This document shows positions 32,921 to 41,074 of a stretch of DNA of 43,640 nt, one piece after another. Position numbers and translations under genes: made by a program. Position 1 is the stretch's first letter. The number at the start of each line of letters is the position of its first letter. Under the pieces are notes generated by a model. It was not told where the DNA came from. It searched no databases and saw nothing but the letters and a program-made list of their open reading frames with translations. Source of the DNA: Clostridia bacterium (GTDB taxonomy: Bacteria; Bacillota; Clostridia; Oscillospirales; RGIG8002); the NCBI GenBank assembly GCA_017438525.1, contig JAFRVI010000076.1, positions 1 through 43,640 on the forward strand, in the 5' to 3' direction.

Positions 32921-33877
32921 ATGCTTGAAACCATACGCATTTCCGCCGAGCAGGTCGCGATGCTGTTCGTGCTCATCGCGGTCGGTATAATCCTGCGCCG
33001 CGCGCACATCTTCGAGGGCAAGGGCATCACCTGCGTGACCGATATCCTCTTTTACATCATCAGCCCGGCGATAATCATCGAGCGCCTCGTGCTGACCGCG
33101 AAGGAGAACGGCGAAAACGCCTTCGCCATCCTCGGCTGGTCTGCGCTCGCTTCGGCGGTCGGCTTCGGAGTGCTATTCGCGGCGGTGACGCTGATATTCA
33201 TCGGCAGGAAATCCCGCGACGTGAACGCCGTGAAGTATTCCGCGATCTTCGCGAACATGGGCTTTATGGGCATCCCGCTGGTCGAAGGCATACTCGGCAA
33301 GGAAGCGACCGCCTACGTCGGCGTTTCCGTCGCCGTCTTCACGATGCTGAACTTCATCGTCGGCATCTCGCTCTTCACCGAGAACCGCAAGAAGCTGCTT
33401 TCGGTCATCCTCAACCCCGGCACTATCGCGATAATCGCGGCGCTCGGGATAATCTTGCTTCCCGACGCGGTCACGGACAGCGAGCCGATGAAAATAATTA
33501 TGAATCCGGTCTCCTGGCTCGCCTCGGCGCAGACGCCGATGTCGATGATGCTCTGCGGAGCGATCCTCGGCGGCGTTACGCTGAAGGGCTGGTATAAGGA
33601 TAAGTATATGTGGATCGGAGTCGTGCTGCGTCTGCTGCTGCTTCCGGCGCTGACGACGGCGGCGCTGCTCGCGCTTCCGCTGATACTGCCGATCCAGCGC
33701 GAAATAGTCGTGGCGCTCGCCATCGCGTTCGCGTGTCCGTCGGCGGTCGCGGGCGCGATGTTCGCCGAGAAGTTCGGCGGCAACACCGACCTGCTGACCA
33801 AGACCGTCGCGATCACCACTCTGCTTTCAATAATCACGATACCCGCCGTGTGCGCCGTCTGTCAGGCGGTCGCGTAG
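32921..33877 (+). CDS. AEC-family (auxin efflux carrier-like) transporter
   Basis: A 318-residue, roughly 10-TM permease of the AEC family, with the MLFVLIAVGIILRRAHIFEGKG start, FANMGFMGIPLVEGILG in the first half and ACPSAVAGAMFAEKFGGNTDLLTKTVAITTLLSIITIP near the end. Bacterial members move carboxylates such as malate or malonate. The gene follows the dockerin gene by 47 bases behind AAAGG. Fumarase and malic enzyme are encoded 4 kb downstream, which fits but does not prove a dicarboxylate substrate. Confidence 0.88.
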   Translation: MLETIRISAEQVAMLFVLIAVGIILRRAHIFEGKGITCVTDILFYIISPAIIIERLVLTAKENGENAFAILGWSALASAVGFGVLFAAVTLIFIGRKSRDVNAVKYSAIFANMGFMGIPLVEGILGKEATAYVGVSVAVFTMLNFIVGISLFTENRKKLLSVILNPGTIAIIAALGIILLPDAVTDSEPMKIIMNPVSWLASAQTPMSMMLCGAILGGVTLKGWYKDKYMWIGVVLRLLLLPALTTAALLALPLILPIQREIVVALAIAFACPSAVAGAMFAEKFGGNTDLLTKTVAITTLLSIITIPAVCAVCQAVA

Positions 33878-33922
33878 GGCTTGAATAAGTTTATATATCA
33901 TTTATAAAGGAGTCTTGTAAAA

Positions 33923-35188
33923 ATGCTTGACATCAGAAGGATCAGAGCCGACCTTGAGGGCTGCAAAAAGCTCCTCGCCGGCAGAAACGGAAACTACGAT
34001 CTCGACGCGCTGCTCGCCGCCGACGACGAACGCCGCGCGCTCATCGCGGAAGCGGACGCCAAAAAGCAGCAGCTGAACGCCGTCTCCAAGGACATCGGCA
34101 TCAGAAAGAGCCGCGGCGAAGACGCCTCCGAGGATATGGCGCAGATGAAGGCGCTTTCCGACAGTATAAAGGAATACGACGTCAAGCTCCGCGAAGCGGA
34201 GGAGAAGGTCAGAAATATGCTGCTTTCGATCCCGAACATCCCGAACGAATCCGTTCCCGTCGGTCCGGACGACACCTATAACCGGGAGGTCCGCAGGGTA
34301 GGCGAGGTGCGCGACTTCGGCTTCGAGCCGAAGCCCCACTGGGAGCTCGGCGAAAAGCTCGGCATCCTCGATCCCGACCGCGCCGCGAAGGTAACGGGCG
34401 CGCGCTTCCACTTCTACAAGGGGCTCGGCGCGCGGCTCGAACGCGCCGTCATGTGCTTCTTCCTGGATACCCACACCGCCCACGGCTACACCGAGATATT
34501 CCCGCCGTTCATGGCTAACCGCGCCTCGATGACCGGCACCGGCCAGCTCCCGAAGTTCGAGGAGGACGCCTACAAGGTGACCGGCACCGACTGCTTCCTC
34601 ATCCCGACCGCCGAAGTGCCGGTGACCAACTACTACCGCGACGAAATACTCGACGGCGGCGAGCTGCCGATAAAGTTCTGCGCCTACTCCGCCTGCTTCC
34701 GCTCCGAGGCGGGCAGCGCCGGCAGGGACACCCGCGGCCTTATCCGTCAGCACCAGTTCAACAAGGTCGAGCTGGTCAAGTTCACCACCCCGGAGAGCAG
34801 TTACGAAGAGCTCGAAGAGCTGACTCACGAGGCGGAGCTGACGCTTCAGCTGCTCGGCCTGCCTTACCGCGTCGTATGCCTCTCCAGCGGCGATATGGGC
34901 TTCTCCTCGGCGAAGACCTACGATATCGAGGTCTATATGCCGTCCTACGGCAGATACGTCGAGATTTCCAGCTGCTCGAACTTCGAGGATTATCAGGCGC
35001 GCCGCATGAGCATCCGCTTCAAGCGCGATATAAAGGGCAAGGCGGAGCTCGTCCACACCCTCAACGGCAGCGGCCTCGCCGTCGGCAGAACCACCGCCGC
35101 GATACTCGAGAACTTCCAGCAGGAAGACGGCAGCGTGGTCGTGCCGGAAGTCTTGCGTAAGTATATGGGCTGCGACGTAATAAAATAA
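33923..35188 (+). CDS. serS: Seryl-tRNA synthetase
   Basis: A 421-residue class II synthetase. The N-terminal antiparallel coiled coil (~30-100) grips the tRNA-Ser long arm. Motif 2 is [21 protein letters not shown] and motif 3 is [17 protein letters not shown]; the TAEVP serine-binding loop lies at about residue 232. AAAGGAG precedes the ATG. No T-box leader fits in the 45-base gap upstream. Confidence 0.97.
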   Translation: MLDIRRIRADLEGCKKLLAGRNGNYDLDALLAADDERRALIAEADAKKQQLNAVSKDIGIRKSRGEDASEDMAQMKALSDSIKEYDVKLREAEEKVRNMLLSIPNIPNESVPVGPDDTYNREVRRVGEVRDFGFEPKPHWELGEKLGILDPDRAAKVTGARFHFYKGLGARLERAVMCFFLDTHTAHGYTEIFPPFMANRASMTGTGQLPKFEEDAYKVTGTDCFLIPTAEVPVTNYYRDEILDGGELPIKFCAYSACFRSEAGSAGRDTRGLIRQHQFNKVELVKFTTPESSYEELEELTHEAELTLQLLGLPYRVVCLSSGDMGFSSAKTYDIEVYMPSYGRYVEISSCSNFEDYQARRMSIRFKRDIKGKAELVHTLNGSGLAVGRTTAAILENFQQEDGSVVVPEVLRKYMGCDVIK

Positions 35189-35201
35189 AGCGAAACGCCG
35201 A

Positions 35202-35355
35202 ACACCTCCCTCAGACGAGGGAGGTGTCGACGCAGGCGACGGAGGGAGGGAAGGCCCTGCCTTTGCCGCGATGATTTGTATAAGGGAAAGCGTTTTCCCT
35301 CCCTCAGTCTTGAAGGGCGTCGCCCTTCTCGACAGCGTCCTCGGCCGAGGGAGAT
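35202..35355. repeat. MITE-like intergenic element R2
   Basis: Fills the gap between convergent serS and gpr. Left end: 10-bp hairpin ACACCTCCCT / AGGGAGGTGT (35202-35227). Core: GGAGGGAGGGAAGGCCCTGC ... CCCTCCCTCAGTC, shared with R3 and R4. After CAGTCTT comes a 7+3+7 hairpin GAAGGGC-GTC-GCCCTTC. The right end CTCGGCCGAGGGAG is degenerate. Confidence 0.72.
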
Positions 35356-35370
35356 GCGCGCATAACGGGC

Positions 35371-36237
35371 TCAGGCGAGCGCGTGCATGATGTCCTCGAT
35401 CGGCAGCTGCGGATTGAGCGCCTCGTTTATCCCCCGCGAAACTATCCGCGCCGCCGTGTCGACGAGCGCGTCCACCTCGCGCGGAGTGACGAAGAACCCG
35501 TGCTTCTGAAAGTACCCGCCGGAGTAGTCCTCCGCCACCGTCGCGGCGTCCACCACCGTCGGCACGCCGACGGCTATCACGGGCACGCCGAGCGTCTTTT
35601 CCGAAAGCTCCGCCCGCCGGTTTCCGACGCCGGAGCCGGGGGAGATGCCCGTGTCGCATATCTGCACCGTCGTGCCGAGCCGCTCGGTCGATAGCGAGGC
35701 GAGCGCGTCCACGGCGATGACGAGCGAGGGCTTCACCTCGCCTACCGCGCCGCGCAGCAGCTCCAGCGTTTCCACTCCGGTGCGCCCGAGCACGTCGGTC
35801 GCGATAACGCTGACCGGACGGGTATTCTCGATGCCGGCGAACTCCTTGAGCGCCGCCGCGATGTGCCGCGTCGCGAGGACGCCGTCCGCGGCGCGCGGGC
35901 CGAGCGCGTCGGGAGTCACGCGCCTGTTGCCGAGTCCGGCGACGAGCGCGCCGCCCTCGCGGAGCATCGGCTTCAGCTCCTCGGCGATGAGCCGCCCCGC
36001 GTCCTCCTCGTCGATATCTCCGGTTTTCAGACCGGAGAGCTCTATGGTAACGTATCTGCCCGGCGATTTGCCGAGCTTTTCGCCCGCCTCTGCGGTTGAA
36101 ATGACCGTCTCCGTCACGGTAACGTCCTCGACCGTGCGCGTTCTGACCTCGACTCCGTCGAGTTCTCCGTATTCCGTCCGCGCCTCCGCGGCAAGGTCGG
36201 TGCGGTGCGCCATACTATCGCCACTTTCTGCATTCAT
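35371..36237 (-). CDS. gpr: Germination protease GPR (spore protease)
   Basis: A 288-residue aspartate-dependent endopeptidase that degrades small acid-soluble spore proteins at germination. It is made as a zymogen; the RTDLA site after a ~12-residue leader matches the known autoprocessing point, so I choose the ATG at 36237 (MNAESGDSMAHRTDLA), though the ATG at 36213 is also possible. Core motifs are LVAGLGNRRVTPDALGPRAADGVLATRH, VSVIATDVLGRTGVET, LVIAVDALASLS and CDTGISPGSGVGNRRAELSEKTLGVPVIAVGVPTVVDA. The longer open frame upstream is antisense to the ComM-like gene. Single gene; its presence marks a spore-forming ancestry. Confidence 0.93.
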   Translation of the reverse strand: MNAESGDSMAHRTDLAAEARTEYGELDGVEVRTRTVEDVTVTETVISTAEAGEKLGKSPGRYVTIELSGLKTGDIDEEDAGRLIAEELKPMLREGGALVAGLGNRRVTPDALGPRAADGVLATRHIAAALKEFAGIENTRPVSVIATDVLGRTGVETLELLRGAVGEVKPSLVIAVDALASLSTERLGTTVQICDTGISPGSGVGNRRAELSEKTLGVPVIAVGVPTVVDAATVAEDYSGGYFQKHGFFVTPREVDALVDTAARIVSRGINEALNPQLPIEDIMHALA

Positions 36238-36279
36238 TCTGCCCCGCGAAAGACGAAATAAAACAACGGGAGGGAAAAT

Positions 36280-37815
36280 ATGTTCGCGAGAATAAACTCC
36301 TTCGGACTTTTCGGCCTCGACGCCTACAAGGTGGAGGCGGAGATAGACGTCTCCGGCGGCCTGCCCGGCTTCGACGTGGTCGGCCTGCCGGATACGGCGG
36401 TGCGCGAATCGCGCGACCGCGTGCGCTCCTGCATAAAGAACCGCGGCTTTATCTTCCCGGTCAGCCACATAGTCGTGAATCTCGCCCCCGCGGACCGCAA
36501 AAAAGAGGGCGCGATGTACGACCTGCCCGTCTTCGTCGGCATCCTTTTTGCAACGGAACAGCTCCGCGCCGATATTTCGGACGCCGCCTTCGTCGGCGAG
36601 CTTTCGCTCGACGGGGAGGTGCGCCGCGTCAACGGCGTGCTGCCGATAGCGGTCAGCGCGGCGCAGTTCGGGATAAAGCGCCTTTTCATCCCATACGACA
36701 ACGCCGCCGAAGCGTCGGTGGCGAAGGACGTGGAGATCTACCCCGTCCGCGACGTGACCGAGCTTGTCGACCACCTTAACGGCGGCGCGAAGCTCACTCC
36801 CGTCACCGAAATGAACTTCCCCGTCGCGGAGCAGACCTACGCCTGCGACATGGCGGACGTAAAGGGCCAGCCCGTCGCCCGCCGCGCGCTTGAAATAGCC
36901 GCCGCAGGCGGACACAATCTGCTCATGGTCGGCCCTCCCGGCACGGGCAAAAGCATGCTCGCCCAGCGTCTGCCGACGATCATGCCGCCGATGACTACGG
37001 CGGAATCCCTGCAGACGACCAAAATATACTCCATCGCCGGCCTGCTCCCCGAGGGAGTGCCTACGATGCTTTCGCGCCCGTTCCGCGCGCCTCACCACAC
37101 GATGAGCAAGATCGGCATGACGGGCGGCACCCACAATCCGCGCCCCGGCGAGCTTTCGCTGGCGCACAACGGCGTGATGTTCCTCGACGAGCTGCCGGAA
37201 TACCCGCGCGATACGCTCGAGGCGCTCCGCCAGCCGCTTGAGAACGGCAGCATCACCATAACCCGCGCCGTCGGGAGCATGACCTTCCCCTGCGAAATGA
37301 TCCTCGTCTGCGCGATGAACCCCTGCCCCTGCGGCAACTTCGGCAACCCGAAGAAGCGCTGTACCTGCTCGCCCGGGCAGATCCATAAATACCTGTCGAA
37401 AATATCCGGCCCGCTGCTCGACCGAATGGATATCCACGTCGAGACCGAGCCGCTTGAATTCAACGACCTGCGCAGCGAAGCGCCCGCCGAGAGCAGCGAA
37501 GCCGTCCGCGCCCGCGTCGCCGCCGCGCGCAAGCGGCAGGAGGAACGCTACGCGGATATCGGCGTTTCCTGCAACGCCCGCCTCTCCGGCGGCAAGACGA
37601 AGAAGCTCTGCGCGATATCGGACAGCGCGGCCGAGCTGCTGCGCCGCTCGTTCGAGAAGATGTCGCTTTCCGCCCGCGCCTACGACAAGGTCCTGCGCGT
37701 CGCGCGCACGATCGCCGACCTCGCCGCCGAGGACGGCATCCGCGAGGAGCACGTCGCGGAGGCGCTTCAATACCGCTGTCTCGACCGCAAGTATTGGGAC
37801 AGAACGATTTTCTGA
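36280..37815 (+). CDS. comM: YifB/ComM-family Mg-chelatase-like AAA+ ATPase
   Basis: A 511-residue protein with an N-terminal Lon-like fold (~1-165: PGFDVVGLPDTAVRESRDRVRSCIKN and NLAPADRKKEGAMYDLP) and an AAA+ core with Walker A GPPGTGKS (~218), the GTHNPRPGELSLAHNGVMFLDELPE Walker B region and Arg-finger region. Four cysteines (CPCGNFGNPKKRCTC) form the family's zinc-like site. In Gram-negative bacteria ComM is a branch-migration helicase in natural transformation; in Clostridia the role is untested. Divergent from gpr, nine bases before fumC. Confidence 0.92.
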   Translation: MFARINSFGLFGLDAYKVEAEIDVSGGLPGFDVVGLPDTAVRESRDRVRSCIKNRGFIFPVSHIVVNLAPADRKKEGAMYDLPVFVGILFATEQLRADISDAAFVGELSLDGEVRRVNGVLPIAVSAAQFGIKRLFIPYDNAAEASVAKDVEIYPVRDVTELVDHLNGGAKLTPVTEMNFPVAEQTYACDMADVKGQPVARRALEIAAAGGHNLLMVGPPGTGKSMLAQRLPTIMPPMTTAESLQTTKIYSIAGLLPEGVPTMLSRPFRAPHHTMSKIGMTGGTHNPRPGELSLAHNGVMFLDELPEYPRDTLEALRQPLENGSITITRAVGSMTFPCEMILVCAMNPCPCGNFGNPKKRCTCSPGQIHKYLSKISGPLLDRMDIHVETEPLEFNDLRSEAPAESSEAVRARVAAARKRQEERYADIGVSCNARLSGGKTKKLCAISDSAAELLRRSFEKMSLSARAYDKVLRVARTIADLAAEDGIREEHVAEALQYRCLDRKYWDRTIF

Positions 37816-37824
37816 GGTAACGAA

Positions 37825-39183
37825 ATGGAAGAAAACTACCGTATCGAAAAGGACTCGATGGGGGAGATGAAGGTCCCCGCCGACAAGCTCTGGGGAGCGC
37901 AGACGGCGCGGAGCTTAAAAAACTTCCGCATCGGAGGCGACCTTATGCCGTCGGTCGTCGTCCACGCGCTCGCGATGCTGAAACAGGCGGCGGCGACGGC
38001 GAACCGCGACCTCGGCAAGCTTGACGAAGCGCGCCGCGCCGCGATCTCCGAGGCGTGCGCCGAGGTCTTCACCGGCAAGCTGGACGCGCATTTCCCGCTC
38101 TCCGTCTGGCAGACGGGCAGCGGCACGCAGACGAATATGAACGTCAACGAGGTCGTCGCCAACCGCGCGATGCAGCTCCATCCTGAGCTGAAGATCCACC
38201 CCAACGACCACGTGAATATGTCGCAGAGCTCTAACGATACCTTCCCATCGGCGATCTCCGTTTCCGCGGTGCTGACGCTGGAAGGGCTGCTCCTTCCCGC
38301 CGCGGAGAAGCTCGTCAAAGCGCTTTCCGCGCTTGAGGAACGCTACGCGGAAACGCCGAAGGCGGCGCGTACGCATATGCAGGACGCCGTACCGATGACC
38401 TTCGGTCAGGAGGCGAGCGGCTGGCGCGCCGCGATCGAATCGGATATCGACGGCGTGCAGCTTTCGCTTCACAAGCTCCGCGCTCTGCCGATAGGCGGCA
38501 CCGCCGTCGGCAACGGGCTCAACTGCCCGGACGGCTTCGACGAAGCGGTCTGCGCCTTCATGACGGAAGCATGCGCGACTGACTTTTATCCCTGCGAAAA
38601 CAAATTCGCCGGCCTCGGCTCAAAGAACGCAGTCCTCGCCGCGCACGGCGCGCTGAAAACGCTCGCCGCCGACCTGCACAAGCTCGCTTCGGACGTCCGT
38701 CTGCTCGGCAGCGGACCGCGCTGCGGCATCGGCGAGCTGAAGCTGCCCGCCAACGAGCCGGGCAGCTCGATAATGCCCGGCAAGGTCAACCCGACGCAGT
38801 GCGAGGCGCTGATAATGGTCTGCCACGAGGTCTTCGGCAACGACGCGGCGCTGACCGGCGCCTGCGCCGCCGGCGTCCTCGAGCTGAACGTCTGCATGCC
38901 GCTGATCGCCTTCCGCTTCCTGCGCTCGGTCTACCTGCTGACCGACGCGATGACCTCCTTCACGGATAACTGTCTCGCGGGTCTGACCGCGGACGAAGCC
39001 GTGATGCGCGAATACCTCGAGCGTTCGCTCATGACGGTCACGCGCCTGACGCCCGTCATCGGCTACGACGCCGCGGCGAAAGCCGCAAAGTGCGCGCTTG
39101 AAGAGAACATCACCCTCCGCGAAGCCGTCGTCGGCGCCGGCCTGATGGACGCGGATAAGTATGACGAAATAATGAAGATATAA
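37825..39183 (+). CDS. fumC: Class II fumarate hydratase
   Basis: A 452-residue enzyme of the fumarase/aspartase superfamily that interconverts fumarate and malate. It has the start IEKDSMGEMKVPADKLWGAQTARS, the TGSGTQTNMNVNEV active-site segment, HPNDHVNMSQSSNDTFPSA, THMQDAVPMTFGQE and the signature GSSIMPGKVNPTQCE (near residue 313). An aspartase would be similar; the GEMKVPADKLWGAQT start and HPNDHVN favour fumarase. Follows the ComM-like gene by nine bases. Malic enzyme, which uses its product, is the next gene after a 463-base repeat region. Confidence 0.93.
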   Translation: MEENYRIEKDSMGEMKVPADKLWGAQTARSLKNFRIGGDLMPSVVVHALAMLKQAAATANRDLGKLDEARRAAISEACAEVFTGKLDAHFPLSVWQTGSGTQTNMNVNEVVANRAMQLHPELKIHPNDHVNMSQSSNDTFPSAISVSAVLTLEGLLLPAAEKLVKALSALEERYAETPKAARTHMQDAVPMTFGQEASGWRAAIESDIDGVQLSLHKLRALPIGGTAVGNGLNCPDGFDEAVCAFMTEACATDFYPCENKFAGLGSKNAVLAAHGALKTLAADLHKLASDVRLLGSGPRCGIGELKLPANEPGSSIMPGKVNPTQCEALIMVCHEVFGNDAALTGACAAGVLELNVCMPLIAFRFLRSVYLLTDAMTSFTDNCLAGLTADEAVMREYLERSLMTVTRLTPVIGYDAAAKAAKCALEENITLREAVVGAGLMDADKYDEIMKI

Positions 39184-39185
39184 AA

Positions 39186-39289
39186 GCGCGCTGCGGCGCG
39201 CATGATTTGCAAGCTTCGCTTGCATGATTTGCTCGCGTTGCTCGCATGAATTGATTGCTTCGCAATCATGATTTGTCGCCGCGGGCGAC
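39186..39289 (+). repeat. Variable hairpin array A (ATGATTT linkers, 22-base period)
   Basis: Right after fumC. Units: GCGCGC-TGCG-GCGCGC (39186-39201), GCAAGC-TTC-GCTTGC (39209-39223), a degenerate unit (39231-39245), GATTGC-TTC-GCAATC (39253-39267), GTCGCC-GCG-GGCGAC (39275-39289). The linker ATGATTT occurs at 39202, 39224 and 39268, with ATGAATT at 39246. The last four units start exactly 22 bases apart. Stem sequences differ completely while pairing is kept. Confidence 0.82.
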
Positions 39290-39318
39290 ATAGGTTTCCG
39301 AACGCTGACACGTCGGCC

Positions 39319-39474
39319 GGCTCCCTCAGACGAGGGAGCTGTCGCCGAAGGCGACTGAGGGAGGGAAAAGCCCTGCCCATATCGCTTCGTTTGCGTTTGA
39401 GACGCCGTCTTTCACTCCCTCAGTCTTGCCGTCGCTTCGCGCCGTCAATCCAGCTCCCTCGTCTGAGGGAGCTC
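39319..39474. repeat. MITE-like intergenic element R3
   Basis: Ends are matching inverted repeats, each a hairpin: GCTCCCT...AGGGAGC (39320-39339) and AGCTCCCT...AGGGAGCT (39452-39473). After the left end comes the variable hairpin GTCGCC-GAA-GGCGAC (39341-39355), then the TGAGGGAGGGAAAAGCCCTG core shared with R2 and R4. It lies between hairpin arrays A and B. Confidence 0.78.
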
Positions 39475-39483
39475 TGATACGTT

Positions 39484-39592
39484 CAAATCGCCTGCGGCGA
39501 TTTGTTCCTTCATGCAAGCGCGCCGCGCTTGCAATTCACGGCGAAGCCAAATCATGACGGCGGAGCCGTCAAATCATGCCGTCGAAGACGGC
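39484..39592 (-). repeat. Variable hairpin array B (AAATCAT linkers), mirror image of array A
   Basis: Units: TCGCC-TGC-GGCGA with AAA/TTT flanks (39484-39504), GCAAGCG...CGCTTGC (39514-39532), a short GGC-GAA-GCC (39540-39548), GACGGC-GGA-GCCGTC (39556-39570), GCCGTC-GAA-GACGGC (39578-39592). Linker AAATCAT at 39549 and 39571, the reverse complement of array A's linker. Loops here are GAA-like, the reverse complement of array A's TTC. Bases 39593-39646 hold only the ribosome site of the next gene. Confidence 0.78.
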
Positions 39593-39646
39593 GCACAAAA
39601 AGCTGACCTCTCGTTTTAGCTCAACTTCTCGAAAAAGGAAAAAACC

Positions 39647-40819
39647 ATGGACGTATACGAAAGATCGCTCGCCCTGCACGAAGAGCTCGGCGGAAAAATC
39701 GAAATCTCGGTCCGCGCCCCGCTTGAAACGCGGGAGGACCTCTCGCTCGCCTACACGCCGGGCGTCGCCCGCCCCTGCAAGGAGATCGAAGCCGACTACG
39801 CGAAAAGCTTTACGCTCACGCGGCGCGGCAACGTCGTCGCCGTCGTGACGGACGGCTCGGCGGTGCTCGGCCTCGGCGACGTAGGAGCCGCCGCCGGCAT
39901 GCCCGTCATGGAGGGCAAGTGCGCGCTCTTCAAGCGCTTCGGCGGAGTCGACGCGGTGCCTATCTGCGTCGACAGCCGCGACACGGAGGAGATAATCCGC
40001 ACCGTGTATCTCATCAGCAAGTCCTTCGGCGGCATCAACCTCGAGGATATCTCCGCGCCCCGCTGCTTTGAGATCGAGGCGCGGCTGAAGGAGCTCTGCG
40101 ACGTGCCCGTCTTCCACGACGATCAGCACGGCACGGCGATAGTCGTCGCCGCCGCGATGCTGAACGCCGCGAAGGTAACGGGCAGGAAGCCGGAGGAAAT
40201 GCGCGTCGTCGTCAACGGCGCGGGCAGCGCGGGCATCGCGGTGTCGAAGCTGCTGCGCGACATCGGCTTCGGCGAGCTGACCGTCTGCGATATCGGCGGC
40301 GTCCTCGATCCCGAAGGCGATATAAATCCCGCCCAGCGCGAGCTTGCGCTGACGGTCAACCGGAGCGGCATACGCGGCTCCCTCGCGGACGCCGTTCGCG
40401 GCGCGGACGCCTTCGTCGGCGTTTCGGTCGGCAGGGTGCTGACCGGAGAAATGGTCGCAGCGATGAATGAGCCGATAATCTTCGCTATGGCGAATCCCGT
40501 TCCCGAGATAACGCCTGAGGAAGCCCTCGCCGCCGGAGCCGCCGTCGTCGGCACCGGGCGCAGCGACTATCCGAACCAGATAAACAACCTGCTCGCGTTC
40601 CCGGGCATATTCAAGGGCGCGCTGAAATGCCGCGCGAGAGCGATAACGGAAGAGATGAAGCACGCCGCCGCCCGCGCCCTCGCCGCGCTCGTGCCGGAAG
40701 CGGAGCTTTCGCCGGCGAAGATAATCCCCGACGTCTTTTTCCCCGGCGTCGCCGACGCCGTCGCCGCGGCGGTGATCGCGGCTCGCTTCGCGAGCAATGA
40801 TATATCACGCGATGCGTGA
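39647..40819 (+). CDS. maeB: NAD(P)-dependent malic enzyme
   Basis: A 390-residue oxidative decarboxylase (malate to pyruvate and CO2) of the short bacterial type without a phosphotransacetylase domain. It has LAYTPGVARPCKEI, VTDGSAVLGLGDVGAAAGMPVMEGKCALFKRFGGVDAVPI, the metal site FEIEARL...VFHDDQHGTAIV (near residue 155), the Rossmann motif VVNGAGSAGIAVSKLL (~188) and GTGRSDYPNQINN. AAAAAGGA precedes the ATG. The final 12 codons (from 40781) and the stop lie inside hairpin array C, so the ARFASNDISRDA tail is encoded by repeat units. With fumC it forms a fumarate-to-pyruvate route. Confidence 0.93.
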   Translation: MDVYERSLALHEELGGKIEISVRAPLETREDLSLAYTPGVARPCKEIEADYAKSFTLTRRGNVVAVVTDGSAVLGLGDVGAAAGMPVMEGKCALFKRFGGVDAVPICVDSRDTEEIIRTVYLISKSFGGINLEDISAPRCFEIEARLKELCDVPVFHDDQHGTAIVVAAAMLNAAKVTGRKPEEMRVVVNGAGSAGIAVSKLLRDIGFGELTVCDIGGVLDPEGDINPAQRELALTVNRSGIRGSLADAVRGADAFVGVSVGRVLTGEMVAAMNEPIIFAMANPVPEITPEEALAAGAAVVGTGRSDYPNQINNLLAFPGIFKGALKCRARAITEEMKHAAARALAALVPEAELSPAKIIPDVFFPGVADAVAAAVIAARFASNDISRDA

Positions 40820-40883
40820 TATGATATACGCTATTCGCGTATGATATATCGCCGGCGCGATATGATATATTCGCTGCGCGAAT
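40781..40883 (+). repeat. Variable hairpin array C (ATGATAT linkers), overlapping the malic enzyme 3' end
   Basis: Units: GCTCGC-TTC-GCGAGC (40781-40795), ATCACGC-GAT-GCGTGAT (40804-40820), ATACGC...GCGTAT (40826-40842), ATCGC-CGGC-GCGAT (40848-40861), ATTCGC-TGC-GCGAAT (40869-40883). Linker ATGATAT at 40797, 40821, 40841 and 40862. Unit starts are 20-24 bases apart. The stop codon of the malic enzyme gene (40817-40819) is in the 3' arm of the second unit. Confidence 0.85.
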
Positions 40884-40892
40884 ATTAAGGAA

Positions 40893-40922
40893 CAAAGCGG
40901 CTCCCGAAAGGGAGCCGCTTTG
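40893..40922 (+). terminator. Hairpin after malic enzyme, possible terminator
   Basis: 13-bp perfect stem CAAAGCGGCTCCC (40893-40905) / GGGAGCCGCTTTG (40910-40922) with a GAAA loop. The following tract is AATTATT rather than T-rich. A second hairpin AAACCGCGC / GCGCGGTTT (40931-40955) follows. Confidence 0.5.
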
Positions 40923-40966
40923 AATTATTCAAACCGCGCTCATCGGGCGCGGTTTGCTCCTTAATG

Positions 40967-41074
40967 CTCGCAACGCGAGTATATCATATTTGACTTCAGG
41001 CAAATATATCATGCGGCTTTAAGCCGTATATCATATCGGCGAAACGCCGATATATCATTGCGGCACCTTGCCGC
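40967..41074 (-). repeat. Variable hairpin array D (ATATCAT linkers), mirror image of array C
   Basis: Units: CTCGC-AAC-GCGAG (40967-40979), ATTTG...CAAAT (40988-41005), GCGGCT-TTA-AGCCGT with one G-T pair (41013-41027), ATCGGCG-AAA-CGCCGAT (41035-41051), GCGGCA-CCT-TGCCGC (41060-41074). Linker ATATCAT is exact at 40981, 41006, 41028 and 41052. The linker is the reverse complement of array C's, so the two arrays face each other across 40884-40966. Confidence 0.87.

Noticed and set aside
33878-33922. T-box leader for serS
   Set aside because: The gap is only 45 bases, far too short for a T-box, and no T-box motif is seen upstream.
33902-35659. 585-codon open frame on the minus strand over serS
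   Set aside because: Antisense to a complete seryl-tRNA synthetase with all class II motifs, and it crosses repeat R2.
36238-37770. Long N-terminal extension of the gpr frame
   Set aside because: The extension is antisense to the ComM-like gene. The real GPR starts near 36237 with the known propeptide and RTDLA site.
39186-41074. CRISPR array
   Set aside because: The constant part is only 7 bases and the variable parts are self-complementary hairpins of about 15 bases, not 30-base unique spacers. No cas genes are present.
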